From Chloroflexota bacterium (GTDB taxonomy: Bacteria; Chloroflexota; Dehalococcoidia; CAUJGQ01): a DNA stretch of 48,180 nt. A program made the position numbers and the translations under genes. Where the stretch lies: assembly GCA_963170165.1 (NCBI GenBank), contig CAUJGQ010000029.1:1-48180 (forward strand). Reading direction: 5' to 3'. Shown here piece by piece: positions 1-8,018 of the stretch (its first letter is position 1; every line of letters begins with the position of its first letter). The notes beneath the pieces are model-generated. The model was given only the letters and a program-made list of their open reading frames with translations. It was not told where the DNA came from and searched no databases.

Positions 1-1529
1 CGGTGGCCGGCGATCTTGATGATCTCGTCGGCGCGGCCGGAGAACCAGACATAGCCGTCGTCATCCATCGCCGTGGCGTCGCCGGTGAAATACACATTCT
101 TGCCGGGGATGCGATCCCAGTAGTCACGGCCGTAGCGCTCCGGCTCGCCCCACAGGCGGGCGATGAGACCGGGGAAGGGGCGGGTGATGACGAAGATGCC
201 CTTTTCGCCGGGTGGCAACTCCTCACCTTCGGGCGAAAGGATCGCCCCCTCGATACCGGGTAGCGGCACACCGGAGGAGCCGGGCTTGATCGGCAGCATA
301 CCGATCCCCCAGGGGTTGCCGACAATCGGGCCGCCGGTCTCCGTCTGCCACATGTGGTCGATGACGGGGATGCGGTCCTCCAGCAGTTCCTTTTGCAGCC
401 ACTCCCAGGCCGGCGGGTTGAGCACCTCGCCGGCGCAGAACAGCCGGGTCATGGCCGTCAGGTCGTAGCGGCGGGCCGGCTCTAGCCCGTAGCGCATCAA
501 GAGGCGCGCCGCCGTGGGTGACGTGAACATCGCCGACACGTGGTTTTCTGCCATGATGCGGTAGATGGTGCCGGCGTCCGGGTGGTCAATCGCCCCCTCA
601 AAGACGATGGTGGTGCAGCCGCGCAGCAGTGGCGCATAGACGATATACGAGTGGCCCACGATCCAGCCGATGTCGGAAGTGGACCACCACACATCGGTCT
701 CGCGCAGGCCGAACATCCACTCGGCCATGGCGTGGATATGGACGGCATAGCCGCCGTGGTTGTGCACCGCCATCTTCGGCTTGGCGGTGGTGCCGGAGGT
801 CGCCAGGATGAATGCCGGCTCGTTCGCCTCCATCACCTCATGGGCGCTGGATTGCCCCGCGGCCAGGGCAAGGAACTGCTCCCAGGTGATATCCCTGCCC
901 TGCACCATCGGGCAGTCCACCTCGGTGCGGCGGAGGATGACCACCTGCTCGATGCGGTTGCCGCTCGCCTCGATGCCGGCGTCCACCAGCCCCTTCAGCG
1001 GCACATCCTTGCCCTTGCGGTAGGTGGCATCGGCGGCAAACAGCACCTTGCAGCCGGCCAGATCCATGCGCTCGCCCAGGGCGCCGGCGCCGAAACCGGC
1101 GAAGACACCCAGGTGAATGGCGCCGATGCGGGCGCAGGCCAGCATCATCACGATCGCCTCGGGGCAGGTCGGCATGTAGATCGCCACCCGGTCGCCCCGG
1201 CCCACACCCAGACCACGGAGGGCGGCGGCGGCGCGCTTGACCTCCTCCAACAGCTGGGCGTAGGTGTACGTGCGGCGCTCACCGCGTTCGGTCTCATACA
1301 CCAGCGCAGCATGCCCGCCCCAGCCGCGATTGACGTGGTGATCGAGGCAGTTGTAGGCGAGGTTGGTCTCCCCGCCGATGAACCACTGAAAGGTGGGCGG
1401 CTGCCAGTCGAAGACGCGGTCCCACGGCCGGAACCAGGGCAACCCTTGCGCCGCCTCTGCCCAAAAGCTCTCGGGATCGCGCCGTGCCGCTTCCCGCTTC
1501 TGCTTCACCATCGGGTTGATGACTTCCAT
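1..1529 (-). CDS. acetyl-CoA / acyl-CoA synthetase (AMP-forming), 3' end beyond window
   Basis: ATP-dependent acid:CoA ligase of the ANL superfamily, which activates a short-chain acid (acetate or propionate are most likely) to the acyl-adenylate and then the acyl-CoA. About 509 residues are visible from the ATG at 1529; the frame stays open to the window edge, so the C-terminal domain with the catalytic Lys is mostly missing. The N-terminal part (FWAEAAQGLPWFRPWDRVFDW, then TNLAYNCLDHHV) is typical of the acetyl-CoA synthetase ACS_N region. The P-loop-like motif TSGTTAKPK lies at residues 244-252 (774-800), followed by WWSTSDIGWIVGHSY, MWQTETGGP and, near the edge, YFTGDATAMDDDGYVWFSGRADE. 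Acs, PrpE-like and acyl-CoA synthetases differ mainly in the acyl pocket, so substrate is not fixed here. Next gene upstream is the NUDIX fusion, 193 bp away. Confidence 0.92.
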   Translation of the reverse strand, partial: MEVINPMVKQKREAARRDPESFWAEAAQGLPWFRPWDRVFDWQPPTFQWFIGGETNLAYNCLDHHVNRGWGGHAALVYETERGERRTYTYAQLLEEVKRAAAALRGLGVGRGDRVAIYMPTCPEAIVMMLACARIGAIHLGVFAGFGAGALGERMDLAGCKVLFAADATYRKGKDVPLKGLVDAGIEASGNRIEQVVILRRTEVDCPMVQGRDITWEQFLALAAGQSSAHEVMEANEPAFILATSGTTAKPKMAVHNHGGYAVHIHAMAEWMFGLRETDVWWSTSDIGWIVGHSYIVYAPLLRGCTTIVFEGAIDHPDAGTIYRIMAENHVSAMFTSPTAARLLMRYGLEPARRYDLTAMTRLFCAGEVLNPPAWEWLQKELLEDRIPVIDHMWQTETGGPIVGNPWGIGMLPIKPGSSGVPLPGIEGAILSPEGEELPPGEKGIFVITRPFPGLIARLWGEPERYGRDYWDRIPGKNVYFTGDATAMDDDGYVWFSGRADEIIKIAGH

Positions 1530-1722
1530 CGCCCGCGCCTCCGCCTGCGTTCCTGGTGGGGACATGCTACCAGCTTTCGCCCGGACAGCCGCGCATCGCG
1601 CGCCCTGCTGGCCTTCACAGGATGGTCAGCATCGCCCGCAGCCCGCCGGTGGACCTGTCCGCCGCGGAACTGCGCCTGTCCGAACCCGTCAACCGTTGGC
1701 CGCCTCGCGCGGCTGGTCAGTG

Positions 1723-2589
1723 TCACTCCAGCTCGCGGGTGCGGCCGGGACGGCGCAGGAAACGAGCGCCCTCTTCGCCGGCGGGGAACGGCATCGATGC
1801 CACGTAGGCCAGGCGCAGCGCGGCGGCGATGCTCCACAGCGGGGCGAGGGCAGCAGGGCCGGCGGTCATCACCCACAGGCTGTCGCCGGGCGCCAGCGGC
1901 GCGGCCAGCGCCAGGAACCGGCCGGGGTCGACCGGTCCGCGCGGCCACCACAACGTCACGGCCGGATGCTCACCGGCGCCCGGCGAAGCCGACAGCCGCG
2001 CCCCCGCGGGTAGCAGCCGTCGCAGCGCCCCGGCAAAGGCGGCTGTGGCCCCGTGCACGGCGATGAGGGCGCCGGGCTTGATGCCCATATCCCGCGCGAA
2101 ACCTTCTGGCAACGGCGCCGGCGCACCACCGGAGGTGGGAGGCGCTGCCTCCGCCAGCAGCGCCGGCAGCGGACCGGCGGCGAAGGCCAGCATGTTGTCG
2201 ATAATCAGGGGGTTGAGGCGCAGTTCGGGCAGCGCCGCCACCGGCCACCAGGCCAGCCCCTGACCTTCGCCGAGGATCAGATCGTCAAGGGACCAGTCCA
2301 CGGCCGCGCCGAAGGTGTGAAAGCGATAGCGGAACCCCTTATCCTCCCGAAAGCGCTCCACTACCTGGAAGGGCACCAACTGTTCGGCGTCCCGACCACA
2401 CTCCTCTAGCAGCTCGCGGTGGCTGGCCTGCTCCGGCGTCTCTGCCGGCTCCATCCGACCGCCCAGCGTGGACCAACTGCCAGGACCGTCCAGCTCCGGC
2501 CGGTCATCGCGCAGTTGCAGCAGCACCTCACCGCGCCGGTTGACCGGGTAGACGCCGACGAACTCCCGAGCGATGCCTGCCTGCGTCAT
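1723..2589 (-). CDS. NUDIX hydrolase fused to a DUF3052-like domain
   Basis: 288 residues from the ATG at 2589. The first ~150 residues form a NUDIX domain: the box runs from Gly44 to Gly65 (GRMEPAE, seven residues, RELLEECG) and fits GX5EX7REUXEEXG, so a metal-dependent pyrophosphohydrolase acting on a nucleoside diphosphate-linked substrate is expected. From about residue 155 the protein reads GIKPG, then a region ending GDSLWVMTAG and ARFLRRPGR, which matches by eye the layout of DUF3052 proteins (LGIKPG near the start, a 'GALWVAWPK'-like strand, 'GLRFVRR' at the end). That second assignment is from memory of the family. The frame extends upstream to 2784 but overlaps the SDR gene; 2589 gives a clean 34-bp gap. 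It lies in the same direction as the SDR, so co-transcription is plausible. Confidence 0.8.
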   Translation of the reverse strand: MTQAGIAREFVGVYPVNRRGEVLLQLRDDRPELDGPGSWSTLGGRMEPAETPEQASHRELLEECGRDAEQLVPFQVVERFREDKGFRYRFHTFGAAVDWSLDDLILGEGQGLAWWPVAALPELRLNPLIIDNMLAFAAGPLPALLAEAAPPTSGGAPAPLPEGFARDMGIKPGALIAVHGATAAFAGALRRLLPAGARLSASPGAGEHPAVTLWWPRGPVDPGRFLALAAPLAPGDSLWVMTAGPAALAPLWSIAAALRLAYVASMPFPAGEEGARFLRRPGRTRELE

Positions 2590-2623
2590 GCGATCTCCGC
2601 TGAGCCGGCCACGGGCCGCCGCG

Positions 2624-3406
2624 TCATCCTCGCGCCGGACTGGCGACGGTGACACCACCGTCCACCACCAGGACCTGCCCGGTGATGTAGCGGGCTTCAT
2701 CTGACGCCAGGAACAGCGCGGCATAGCCGATATCCCAGCCGGTGCCCTCGATGCCCAGCGGGGCGGCACGGCGGCGGCGCTCACGCAGTTCCTCGCTCAT
2801 CCCGGCGCCGTACACCATCGGCGTGAACACCGGACCGGGAGCAATGCAGTTGACACGGATGCCCTGTCCGGCATGGTCAATGGCCATCGCCCGCGTCAGG
2901 GCGATGACAGCGCCCTTCGACGTGGAGTAGGGGGTCAGCCCGCGCGGGCGCAGCGCCGAGATGGAGGAGATGTTGATAATCGCGCCGCCGCCACCGGCGG
3001 CCATCACCGGGACGGCATGCTTGCCCGTCAGCATCATGCTCTTGACGTTGACGGTCATCACCCGGTCCCAGTCCTCCTCACTCACCGCCACCACCGAGCC
3101 GCCCTGACCGATGCCGACATTGTTGTCGAGGATATCTAGCCGCCCCCAGCGGGCCACGGCCCGCTCCACCATCGCCCGGCAGTCCGCGTCGTGCGTCACG
3201 TCCGCGACGAGTACCTCGGCCTCGCCACCGTCGGCCTCGATCATAGCCAGCGTTTCGGCGGCCGCGGCTTCGTCGCGATCCACGACCAGCACCCGCGCCC
3301 CCTCACGCGCGAACAGCACCGCCGTGGCCCGGCCGTTGCCAATTCCCGGTGCGCGTGAGCCGGCCCCGGTGACGATGGCGACTTTCCCCGCAAGCCGGCC
3401 GGACAT
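2624..3406 (-). CDS. SDR family NAD(P)-dependent oxidoreductase
   Basis: 260 residues from the ATG at 3406, which has a strong GGGAGGG ribosome site just upstream; the open frame reaches 3601 but that part has no family likeness. Classical SDR order is visible: nucleotide-binding VTGAGSRAPGIGNG with a slightly longer glycine loop than usual, acidic residue after the second strand (VVDRDE, suggesting NAD preference), ADVTHDAD, DNNVGIG in place of the usual NNAG, the catalytic Ser in NISSISA and YSTSK with Tyr and Lys intact, then RVNCIAPGPV and the C-terminal ITGQVLVVDGG. Reaction: reversible oxidation of an alcohol or reduction of a ketone; the substrate cannot be read from sequence. It may belong with the neighbouring acyl-CoA synthetase rather than with the RiPP cluster, from which it is separated by 480 bp and a repeat. 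Confidence 0.92.
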   Translation of the reverse strand: MSGRLAGKVAIVTGAGSRAPGIGNGRATAVLFAREGARVLVVDRDEAAAAETLAMIEADGGEAEVLVADVTHDADCRAMVERAVARWGRLDILDNNVGIGQGGSVVAVSEEDWDRVMTVNVKSMMLTGKHAVPVMAAGGGGAIINISSISALRPRGLTPYSTSKGAVIALTRAMAIDHAGQGIRVNCIAPGPVFTPMVYGAGMSEELRERRRRAAPLGIEGTGWDIGYAALFLASDEARYITGQVLVVDGGVTVASPARG

Positions 3407-3730
3407 GATGACCCTCCCTTCCCTGGCACGCTCTCCCGGCATTGTGCCTGCATGACCAGTGAGAGGATACACCGCCGCGGTGGAGGTGTCTGACGGTGGC
3501 GGGCCCGGGCAACCTGTGGCAGGAGCGCGGCTGACGGGCAGCGCACACCCGTGATCCACGGCCGGCCTGGAGACGGCGATCACTACCGACGGTTCGCCCA
3601 CGTGCTGGTCGGGGGCGACGGCCGGCCCGGCGAAGCGGCCGCCATGCTCAGCAGCCGTACCGCAGACGCCACAACCCGAATCTCACGGATGCCCGGCGCG
3701 GGTGAACGCCGCAGCAGGGTGGGGTGCAGA
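3407..3730. other. gene-free stretch upstream of the SDR gene
   Basis: No open frame here shows family likeness or a convincing ribosome site; the frames present are arginine/proline/serine-rich and of the kind seen antisense in GC-rich DNA. The right part leads into the tandem repeats at 3731. It should contain the promoter of the SDR-NUDIX pair on the minus strand, but I cannot point to a clear -35/-10. Confidence 0.5.
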
Positions 3731-3808
3731 CAGCAACAGGGGGACCTGATCTCAGCAACAGGGGGAGAGTGATCCCAGCGACAGGGAGGGGATGATCGCA
3801 GCGACAGG
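3731..3808. repeat. 22-23 bp imperfect tandem repeat, possible IS21-type end remnant
   Basis: Four units start at 3731, 3753, 3776 and 3799 (periods 22, 23, 23), each beginning CAGC(A/G)ACAGG; the first three each lead into a GAT-containing spacer of changing sequence. Read on the minus strand the unit is CCTGT(C/T)GCTG(A/G)GATCA-like. Multiple ~20 bp direct repeats at the termini are known for IS21-family elements, where they are transposase (IstA) binding sites; the resemblance is from memory. No transposase or helper ATPase gene lies in the window, so if it is an IS end it is a solo remnant. It sits right at the downstream edge of the RiPP cluster. Confidence 0.6.
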
Positions 3809-3885
3809 CAAACCTCAATGGGAACCACCAACATAAACCGCCAGCAGAACCGCCATTGTTGCTGCCGCCGCCTGGCGCCGGACGA

Positions 3886-4746
3886 TCATACCACACCGGT
3901 GACGGCGATCATCGGCTGGGTGAACGCCAGTTGGTCGCCGGTATCATACCGGCGCAGAGCAGCCAGCACCTCTGCTTCTACCGCCGCCCGCTCAACCGCG
4001 GACAGCTGCTCCAGCAGCGATGTCAGACCGGTGGCGTGATCGGGCAGGGAACGCCAGTACTCTTCCGGTGTGCCCGGCCAGGGCGAGGGCACGGTCAGCA
4101 CACCTTCCTCTACCTGCGAAAAGCCGGCCGCGCGCATCAGGGCGGCAAACACCCCTGGGGCAGCGAAGCGATACGGGCTGGGGTAGCCGGGCGCCGGCGA
4201 TGTGGCGGTTACGTAGCGCAGTACGACCCCGGCCGTACACATGAACGCCGGCGTCTGTGCGGGCGGCCCCAGCACGGTGAACGCCGCCCGGCCTCCAGGC
4301 CGCAGCAGCCGCCGCGCCTCGCACAGCGCCGCCGGGGCGTTGGGAAAGTGCATGGCGGCGAACCGGCAGGTCACCCGGTCAAAGACCGCGCTGGGGAACG
4401 GCAAACGCTCAGCGTCGGCGGCGGCAAACGCGATGCGCAGGTGCGGCTCCTCGGCCGCGCAGGCGCGCGCCACGGCCAGCATCTCCGGCGCGAGATCGGT
4501 CACCGTCACCTGCCCCTCCGGCCCTACCCGCCGCGCCAGTGGCAGACCCGGCTCGCCCGCTCCACCAGCCAGGTCCAGCACCCGCTGGCCGGAATGGATA
4601 TCCGCCGCCAGCAGCAGCACTTCGGTGGCAGCGCGCCCCGCCACGAGAAAGTGGTGCTTCCAGCGCTGCCAGCCGGCGGCCGCCTGAGCATAGCCGGCGC
4701 GCACGGCGCTCTTGGCCATCTGCTGCTGTTGTGTGCTCGTCATCAT
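3886..4746 (-). CDS. class I SAM-dependent methyltransferase, last gene of RiPP cluster
   Basis: 286 residues. Motif I VLDLAGGAGEPG at residues 56-67 binds SAM; VTVTDLAPEML follows as the acidic strand-2 loop, then FAAADAERLPFPSAVFDRVTCRF as motifs II/III and LLRPGGRAAFTVLGP as the post-III strand. This arrangement is that of the UbiE/Methyltransf_11 group acting on small molecules or peptides. The C-terminal third (PEEYWRSLPDHATG to the end) is probably the substrate cap. The gene starts 33 bp after the upstream P450 stop and is the last of the minus-strand run beginning at 11893, so I infer an O-, N- or C-methylation of the matured peptide, distinct from the B12 radical SAM methylation. A housekeeping quinone methyltransferase is possible but the context argues against it. 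Confidence 0.88.
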   Translation of the reverse strand: MMTSTQQQQMAKSAVRAGYAQAAAGWQRWKHHFLVAGRAATEVLLLAADIHSGQRVLDLAGGAGEPGLPLARRVGPEGQVTVTDLAPEMLAVARACAAEEPHLRIAFAAADAERLPFPSAVFDRVTCRFAAMHFPNAPAALCEARRLLRPGGRAAFTVLGPPAQTPAFMCTAGVVLRYVTATSPAPGYPSPYRFAAPGVFAALMRAAGFSQVEEGVLTVPSPWPGTPEEYWRSLPDHATGLTSLLEQLSAVERAAVEAEVLAALRRYDTGDQLAFTQPMIAVTGVV

Positions 4747-4779
4747 TGCCCCTGCCGTCCTGCTCGCCCGTGGCCCGCG

Positions 4780-6120
4780 CTACTCCCCGGCCAGCCTCAC
4801 CGGCAGATCCACCAGCCCGCGGATGTTGCGCTCCTCGCGCCAGTGCATTTCCCTTGGCTCCAGCGCCAGCTGGGGGAATCGCTCACGCAGCGCCGCCAGC
4901 GTCAGCGTCAACGTCAGCCGCGCCACGCCCGCGCCCGGGCACACGTGAATGCCCGCGCCGAAGCCGATATGCGGGTTGGGCCGCCGGTCCAGCCGTAGTG
5001 TCTCCGGCTCGCCAAAGCGCTCTGGGTCCCGGTTGGCCGCGGCCAGCAGCAATATCACCCGCGAGCCGGCGGGGATGGTCTGGTGACCGATGCTGATATC
5101 AGCAGCAGCGGTACGCCCCACCAGGGAGGAGACAGCGGTCCAGCGCAGCAGTTCCTGTACCGCCAGCGGCAGCGCGGCGGGCGTCAGATGCTGCCATGCG
5201 CCGGGGATGGATAGTAGCGTCCACACCGACAGCGCGACCGCATGGCGTACATTCTCGTGCGAGCCCAGCGCCACCAGCAGGCACAGCGAGGCGATCTCAC
5301 CGTCACCCAGCCCTGCCGTCCGCGTCAACGCCGTCACCATGTCATCGCCCCGAGCGCCGCGCCGGGTCCGCGCCAGCTCTGCCAGGTAGGCAGACAGCGC
5401 TGTCACGGCAGCATCGCCGCGCCGCATCGCCGCCAGCGTCGCCCCCTGCTCCGCCAGCGCTCCAGCAATCGCCTCAATGTTGGTGTCGTACCAGCTATGC
5501 CCTGCCGCGGGGATGTCCAGCAGCGCGCGGGTGATGGCCGGCGGCAGCGGCGCTGCCAGTTCTGCCACGAGGTCCACCCGGTCACGACCTGCGAGCCGAT
5601 CCAGCAGTTCGGCGACGATTGCGGCGATCCGCGGGCGGAAGCCCGCCACACGCTCCGGCGACAGGGCGGCGGCAAAGGCGCGGCGCAGCCGGGTATGCTC
5701 GGGCGGATCGATCTGGTTGAGCGCCCCCGCAATAAAGGCGGTGTAGCGCGCCACCTCCGGCTGCTGCGCCGGGGGCACCGCGCCCATCACCACCTCGTAC
5801 GCCCCGCGCGAGGACAACCGCGGGTCGTGCAGCAGCGCCACCACGTCGCGGTAGCGCGTCACTACCCAGGCGTTCGCGGCGGCGCTGTAATGAACCGGGT
5901 TCTCCTCACGCAGGCGGCGATAGTGTGGGTGTGGCTGTGCGTGCACGCCGGGTAGATACGGGTTGTACTGGATCGGGCAGGTCTCAGCCATCCCGGCCGC
6001 GATCAGCAGCCGCTCCAGCGCCGCCCGCTCGGCGTCGGGCAGCGTGTCGCGCAGGGCGCCCAATCGCTCCAGCACGGCCGCTACCTCGGACATCGAGACG
6101 CGGGCGTGGCCGCCGTTCAT
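4780..6120 (-). CDS. cytochrome P450 A with precursor-leader-like N-terminus and atypical I-helix
   Basis: 446 residues. Start taken at the ATG at 6120 because it overlaps the stop of the preceding P450 as ATGA, implying translational coupling. Heme-binding loop FGAGIHVCPG places the thiolate Cys at residue 394; the ExxR pair is in AVQELLRW; PNPHIGF precedes the Cys loop. In the I-helix, where most P450s have (A/G)Gx(D/E)T, this protein reads LGSHENVRH, so the oxygen-activating Thr is replaced by Asn. The first ~47 residues before the usual bacterial start (YNPYLPGVHAQPHPHYRRLREE) are extra and align without gaps to the leader of the two precursor peptides downstream of the radical SAM gene (RVSMSEV, then RL, LP and LL at the same spacing). 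Likely soluble, fed by ferredoxin/ferredoxin reductase encoded elsewhere. Confidence 0.93.
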   Translation of the reverse strand: MNGGHARVSMSEVAAVLERLGALRDTLPDAERAALERLLIAAGMAETCPIQYNPYLPGVHAQPHPHYRRLREENPVHYSAAANAWVVTRYRDVVALLHDPRLSSRGAYEVVMGAVPPAQQPEVARYTAFIAGALNQIDPPEHTRLRRAFAAALSPERVAGFRPRIAAIVAELLDRLAGRDRVDLVAELAAPLPPAITRALLDIPAAGHSWYDTNIEAIAGALAEQGATLAAMRRGDAAVTALSAYLAELARTRRGARGDDMVTALTRTAGLGDGEIASLCLLVALGSHENVRHAVALSVWTLLSIPGAWQHLTPAALPLAVQELLRWTAVSSLVGRTAAADISIGHQTIPAGSRVILLLAAANRDPERFGEPETLRLDRRPNPHIGFGAGIHVCPGAGVARLTLTLTLAALRERFPQLALEPREMHWREERNIRGLVDLPVRLAGE

Positions 6121-7487
6121 CGCGGCGCTCCCGCCACCACTTCCGCGCCACGTGCCACCGGCAGCGACACCAGGCCGCGCAGGTTCCCTTCCTCGCGCCA
6201 CACCGGCGGTCCCGCCAGGCGGAGGTCAGGATACCGGGCGATGAGCGCGCTCAGCGCCGCCCCCGCCGCCACCCGCGCCAGCGCTGCCCCTGGGCAGGTA
6301 TGGATGCCCGCGCCAAAGGCAATGTGCGGGTTTGGCCGCCGCTCGATATCCAGTGTGTCCGCTTCAGTGAAGCGCTCGGGATCACGGTTGGCCGCACCCA
6401 GCAGCATCATCACCTGCTGCCCGGCGCGCACCGGGCAACCGGCGACCTCAGCGTCCTCACGCGCCGTGCGCTGGATGATGGGCGAGATCACGTCGTAGCG
6501 TAGCAACTCCTCCACCGCGCCCGGCACCAGCGCCGGATCAGCGGCCAGGCGGGAGTAGGCACCGGGGGCGCTGAGCAACGAGTGCAACCCCACCGCCACC
6601 ACCTGGCGCACCGTCTCGTAGATGCCCATCAGGAACTGGATGGTGAGGGTGATCACCTCGTCGTCGGTGGCGCCGGGTTCGGCTAGCATGGCGCTGATGG
6701 CGTCATCGCCCGGAATGGCGCGCCGATTGGCCACGACCTCACGGAAGTACTGCACCAACTGTGGCACTGCCGCCTCACCGCGCCGCATCGCCTCGGTGCC
6801 GGCAAAGCCCTCACTGAAGGTAAGGATCACCGCCGCGCCCCAATCGAGGATCTGGTCTCGGTCGGCCGCGGGGATGTCCAGCATCTCGACGGCGATCAGC
6901 AGCGGTAGGGGGATAGCGAAGTCATCCAGCATGTCAAAGCGCGGGCGGTCGCCGATGGCGTCCAGCAGCCCTGCGACCGTTCGCTGAATGGCGGGGCGGC
7001 GGGCCGTGACCTGGGGGGTGGCCAGCGCGCGGGCAGCAATGCGTCGCAGGTGGGTGTGCACAGGCGGATCCTGCTGGTTAAGCGTGCTGGTGATGAACGT
7101 CGCCACGGTGCGTACGCCGGCGCGCTCCTCCTCGGGGATCATCGTCATCAGCCCTTCGAGATTGCCCTGCGAGGACAAACGCGGGTCCTTGAAGGCAGCC
7201 AGCACGTCGGCGTAACGCGTCAGCACCCAGGCCCGGGTGGCCGTGCTGTAGTGCGCCGGATTATGCTCGCGCAGCGCCTGATAGTGCGGGTGAGGATCGG
7301 TGTGCACGCCCGGCAGAAAGGGGTTGTACTGCGGCGGGTTGGTCTCCGCCACACCGGCGGCGCGCAGCAGCTCCTCCAGCGCTGCCGCCTGGCCGGGGGG
7401 CAGTTCGGCCCGCATCGCCTGGAGCCGGCCGATGGTTGAGCCGATGGCGGTCATGGTCACGCGCGGGCTATGCGGCGTATCAGTCAT
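6117..7487 (-). CDS. cytochrome P450 B with precursor-leader-like N-terminus
   Basis: 456 residues from the ATG at 7487; the frame is open further up to 7673 but runs into the hairpin region and low-likeness sequence. Heme loop FGAGIHTCPG puts the Cys at residue 398; ExxR in AVEELLRYD; I-helix MGIYETVRQ keeps the Glu-Thr pair, unlike its neighbour. The two P450s are clearly paralogous (shared YNPxLPGVHxxPHPHY, DPRLSS, REExNxRGLVxLPV near the end). Residues 9-47 are an extension that aligns with the precursor leaders: RVTMTAI matches RVTGTDI of precursor 1 and the later Leu/Leu-Pro/Leu-Leu positions coincide. Role inferred from position: hydroxylation or oxidative crosslinking of the peptide product, perhaps recruited through the shared helix. 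Its stop overlaps the start of P450 A. Confidence 0.93.
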   Translation of the reverse strand: MTDTPHSPRVTMTAIGSTIGRLQAMRAELPPGQAAALEELLRAAGVAETNPPQYNPFLPGVHTDPHPHYQALREHNPAHYSTATRAWVLTRYADVLAAFKDPRLSSQGNLEGLMTMIPEEERAGVRTVATFITSTLNQQDPPVHTHLRRIAARALATPQVTARRPAIQRTVAGLLDAIGDRPRFDMLDDFAIPLPLLIAVEMLDIPAADRDQILDWGAAVILTFSEGFAGTEAMRRGEAAVPQLVQYFREVVANRRAIPGDDAISAMLAEPGATDDEVITLTIQFLMGIYETVRQVVAVGLHSLLSAPGAYSRLAADPALVPGAVEELLRYDVISPIIQRTAREDAEVAGCPVRAGQQVMMLLGAANRDPERFTEADTLDIERRPNPHIAFGAGIHTCPGAALARVAAGAALSALIARYPDLRLAGPPVWREEGNLRGLVSLPVARGAEVVAGAPR

Positions 7488-7550
7488 GGGCCGGACACCT
7501 TCTGGAAACGATGCAGCATGCTGAACGGCAGATGAAGGGGCGCGTGGATG

Positions 7551-7620
7551 CCCCTCGCCCCCAGCCCCCTCGCCCGCAGGTCGCCGTCTCGGCAGGTCCG
7601 GGAGCCGGGGGAGTGAGGGG
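7551..7620. repeat. imperfect GC-rich inverted repeat between precursor 1 and P450 B
   Basis: Left arm CCCCTCGCCCCCAGCCCC (7551-7568) pairs imperfectly with GGAGCCGGGGGAGTGAGGGG (7601-7620). It lies in the only sizeable gap (169 bp) between the precursor genes and the P450s. A structure here could stop most transcripts after the highly expressed precursor genes and let a minor fraction read into the enzyme genes, or stabilise the upstream mRNA. There is no T-run. The same kind of CCCCTC/GAGGGG palindrome recurs at 10477 and 10544, so it may just be a dispersed repeat family. Confidence 0.45.
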
Positions 7621-7656
7621 ACGTCTCCTCTGTCCCCTTCTCCCTGTGGCCAGTAT

Positions 7657-7962
7657 CTAGAACATGACACCAACGCCCACGACGACGCTGACGCCGGCGA
7701 GCTGGCCGGGGTTGAGGCGGGCGAGTTGTTGCGCGCCTAGGCTCTGATACAGGGGTTGCCTGCCCAGGGCGGAGGCGCCGGCGGCGTACTGACTGAAATA
7801 GCCACTGACCTCGTTGTCAACGGGCGCGGCAGCGGCACGCTCCATTAGCCAGCCCAGGACAGCCTGTTCGCTCTCCGGCAACGACGCACCGAAGCTCTTC
7901 AGTTTCTCGTCGAGGGCGGCGATGTCGGTGCCGGTGACGCGCACCTCGCGCTCATCGCTCAT
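7657..7962 (-). CDS. putative RiPP precursor peptide 1
   Basis: 101 residues, ATG at 7962 with GAGGAG about 8 nt upstream. Three parts are visible. A charged leader, residues 1-47 (RVTGTDIAALDEKL, SLPE, VLGWLMERAAAAP), likely a helix. A middle segment VSGYFSQ and a Gly/Ala/Gln-rich linker. A C-terminal tail LGAQQLARLNPGQLAGVSV followed by VVGVGVMF, almost purely hydrophobic and beta-branched. The neighbouring paralogue keeps leader pattern, GYFSQ, PxYxxLGAxQ and the tail, while the linker between varies in length. No Cys is present, so lanthionine or sactionine chemistry is excluded; Val/Ile/Met/Phe are good substrates for radical C-methylation or hydroxylation. It lies two genes after a RiPP-maturation radical SAM gene. 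That it is a precursor is inference from context and layout; I know no named family for it. Confidence 0.75.
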   Translation of the reverse strand: MSDEREVRVTGTDIAALDEKLKSFGASLPESEQAVLGWLMERAAAAPVDNEVSGYFSQYAAGASALGRQPLYQSLGAQQLARLNPGQLAGVSVVVGVGVMF

Positions 7963-8018
7963 GTTGCAGCTCCTCGCTGGTGGCGGGACGGATGCCGGTG
8001 CCTCCGCCCCGCCGTGCG

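Noticed and set aside
540-2066. 508-codon open frame on the plus strand
   Set aside because: It lies antisense to the acyl-CoA synthetase and NUDIX genes, whose motifs are intact; sequence is Arg/Gly/His-rich with no family likeness.
3731-3808. CRISPR array
   Set aside because: Units are directly tandem at 22-23 bp with no spacers of constant length and no cas genes.
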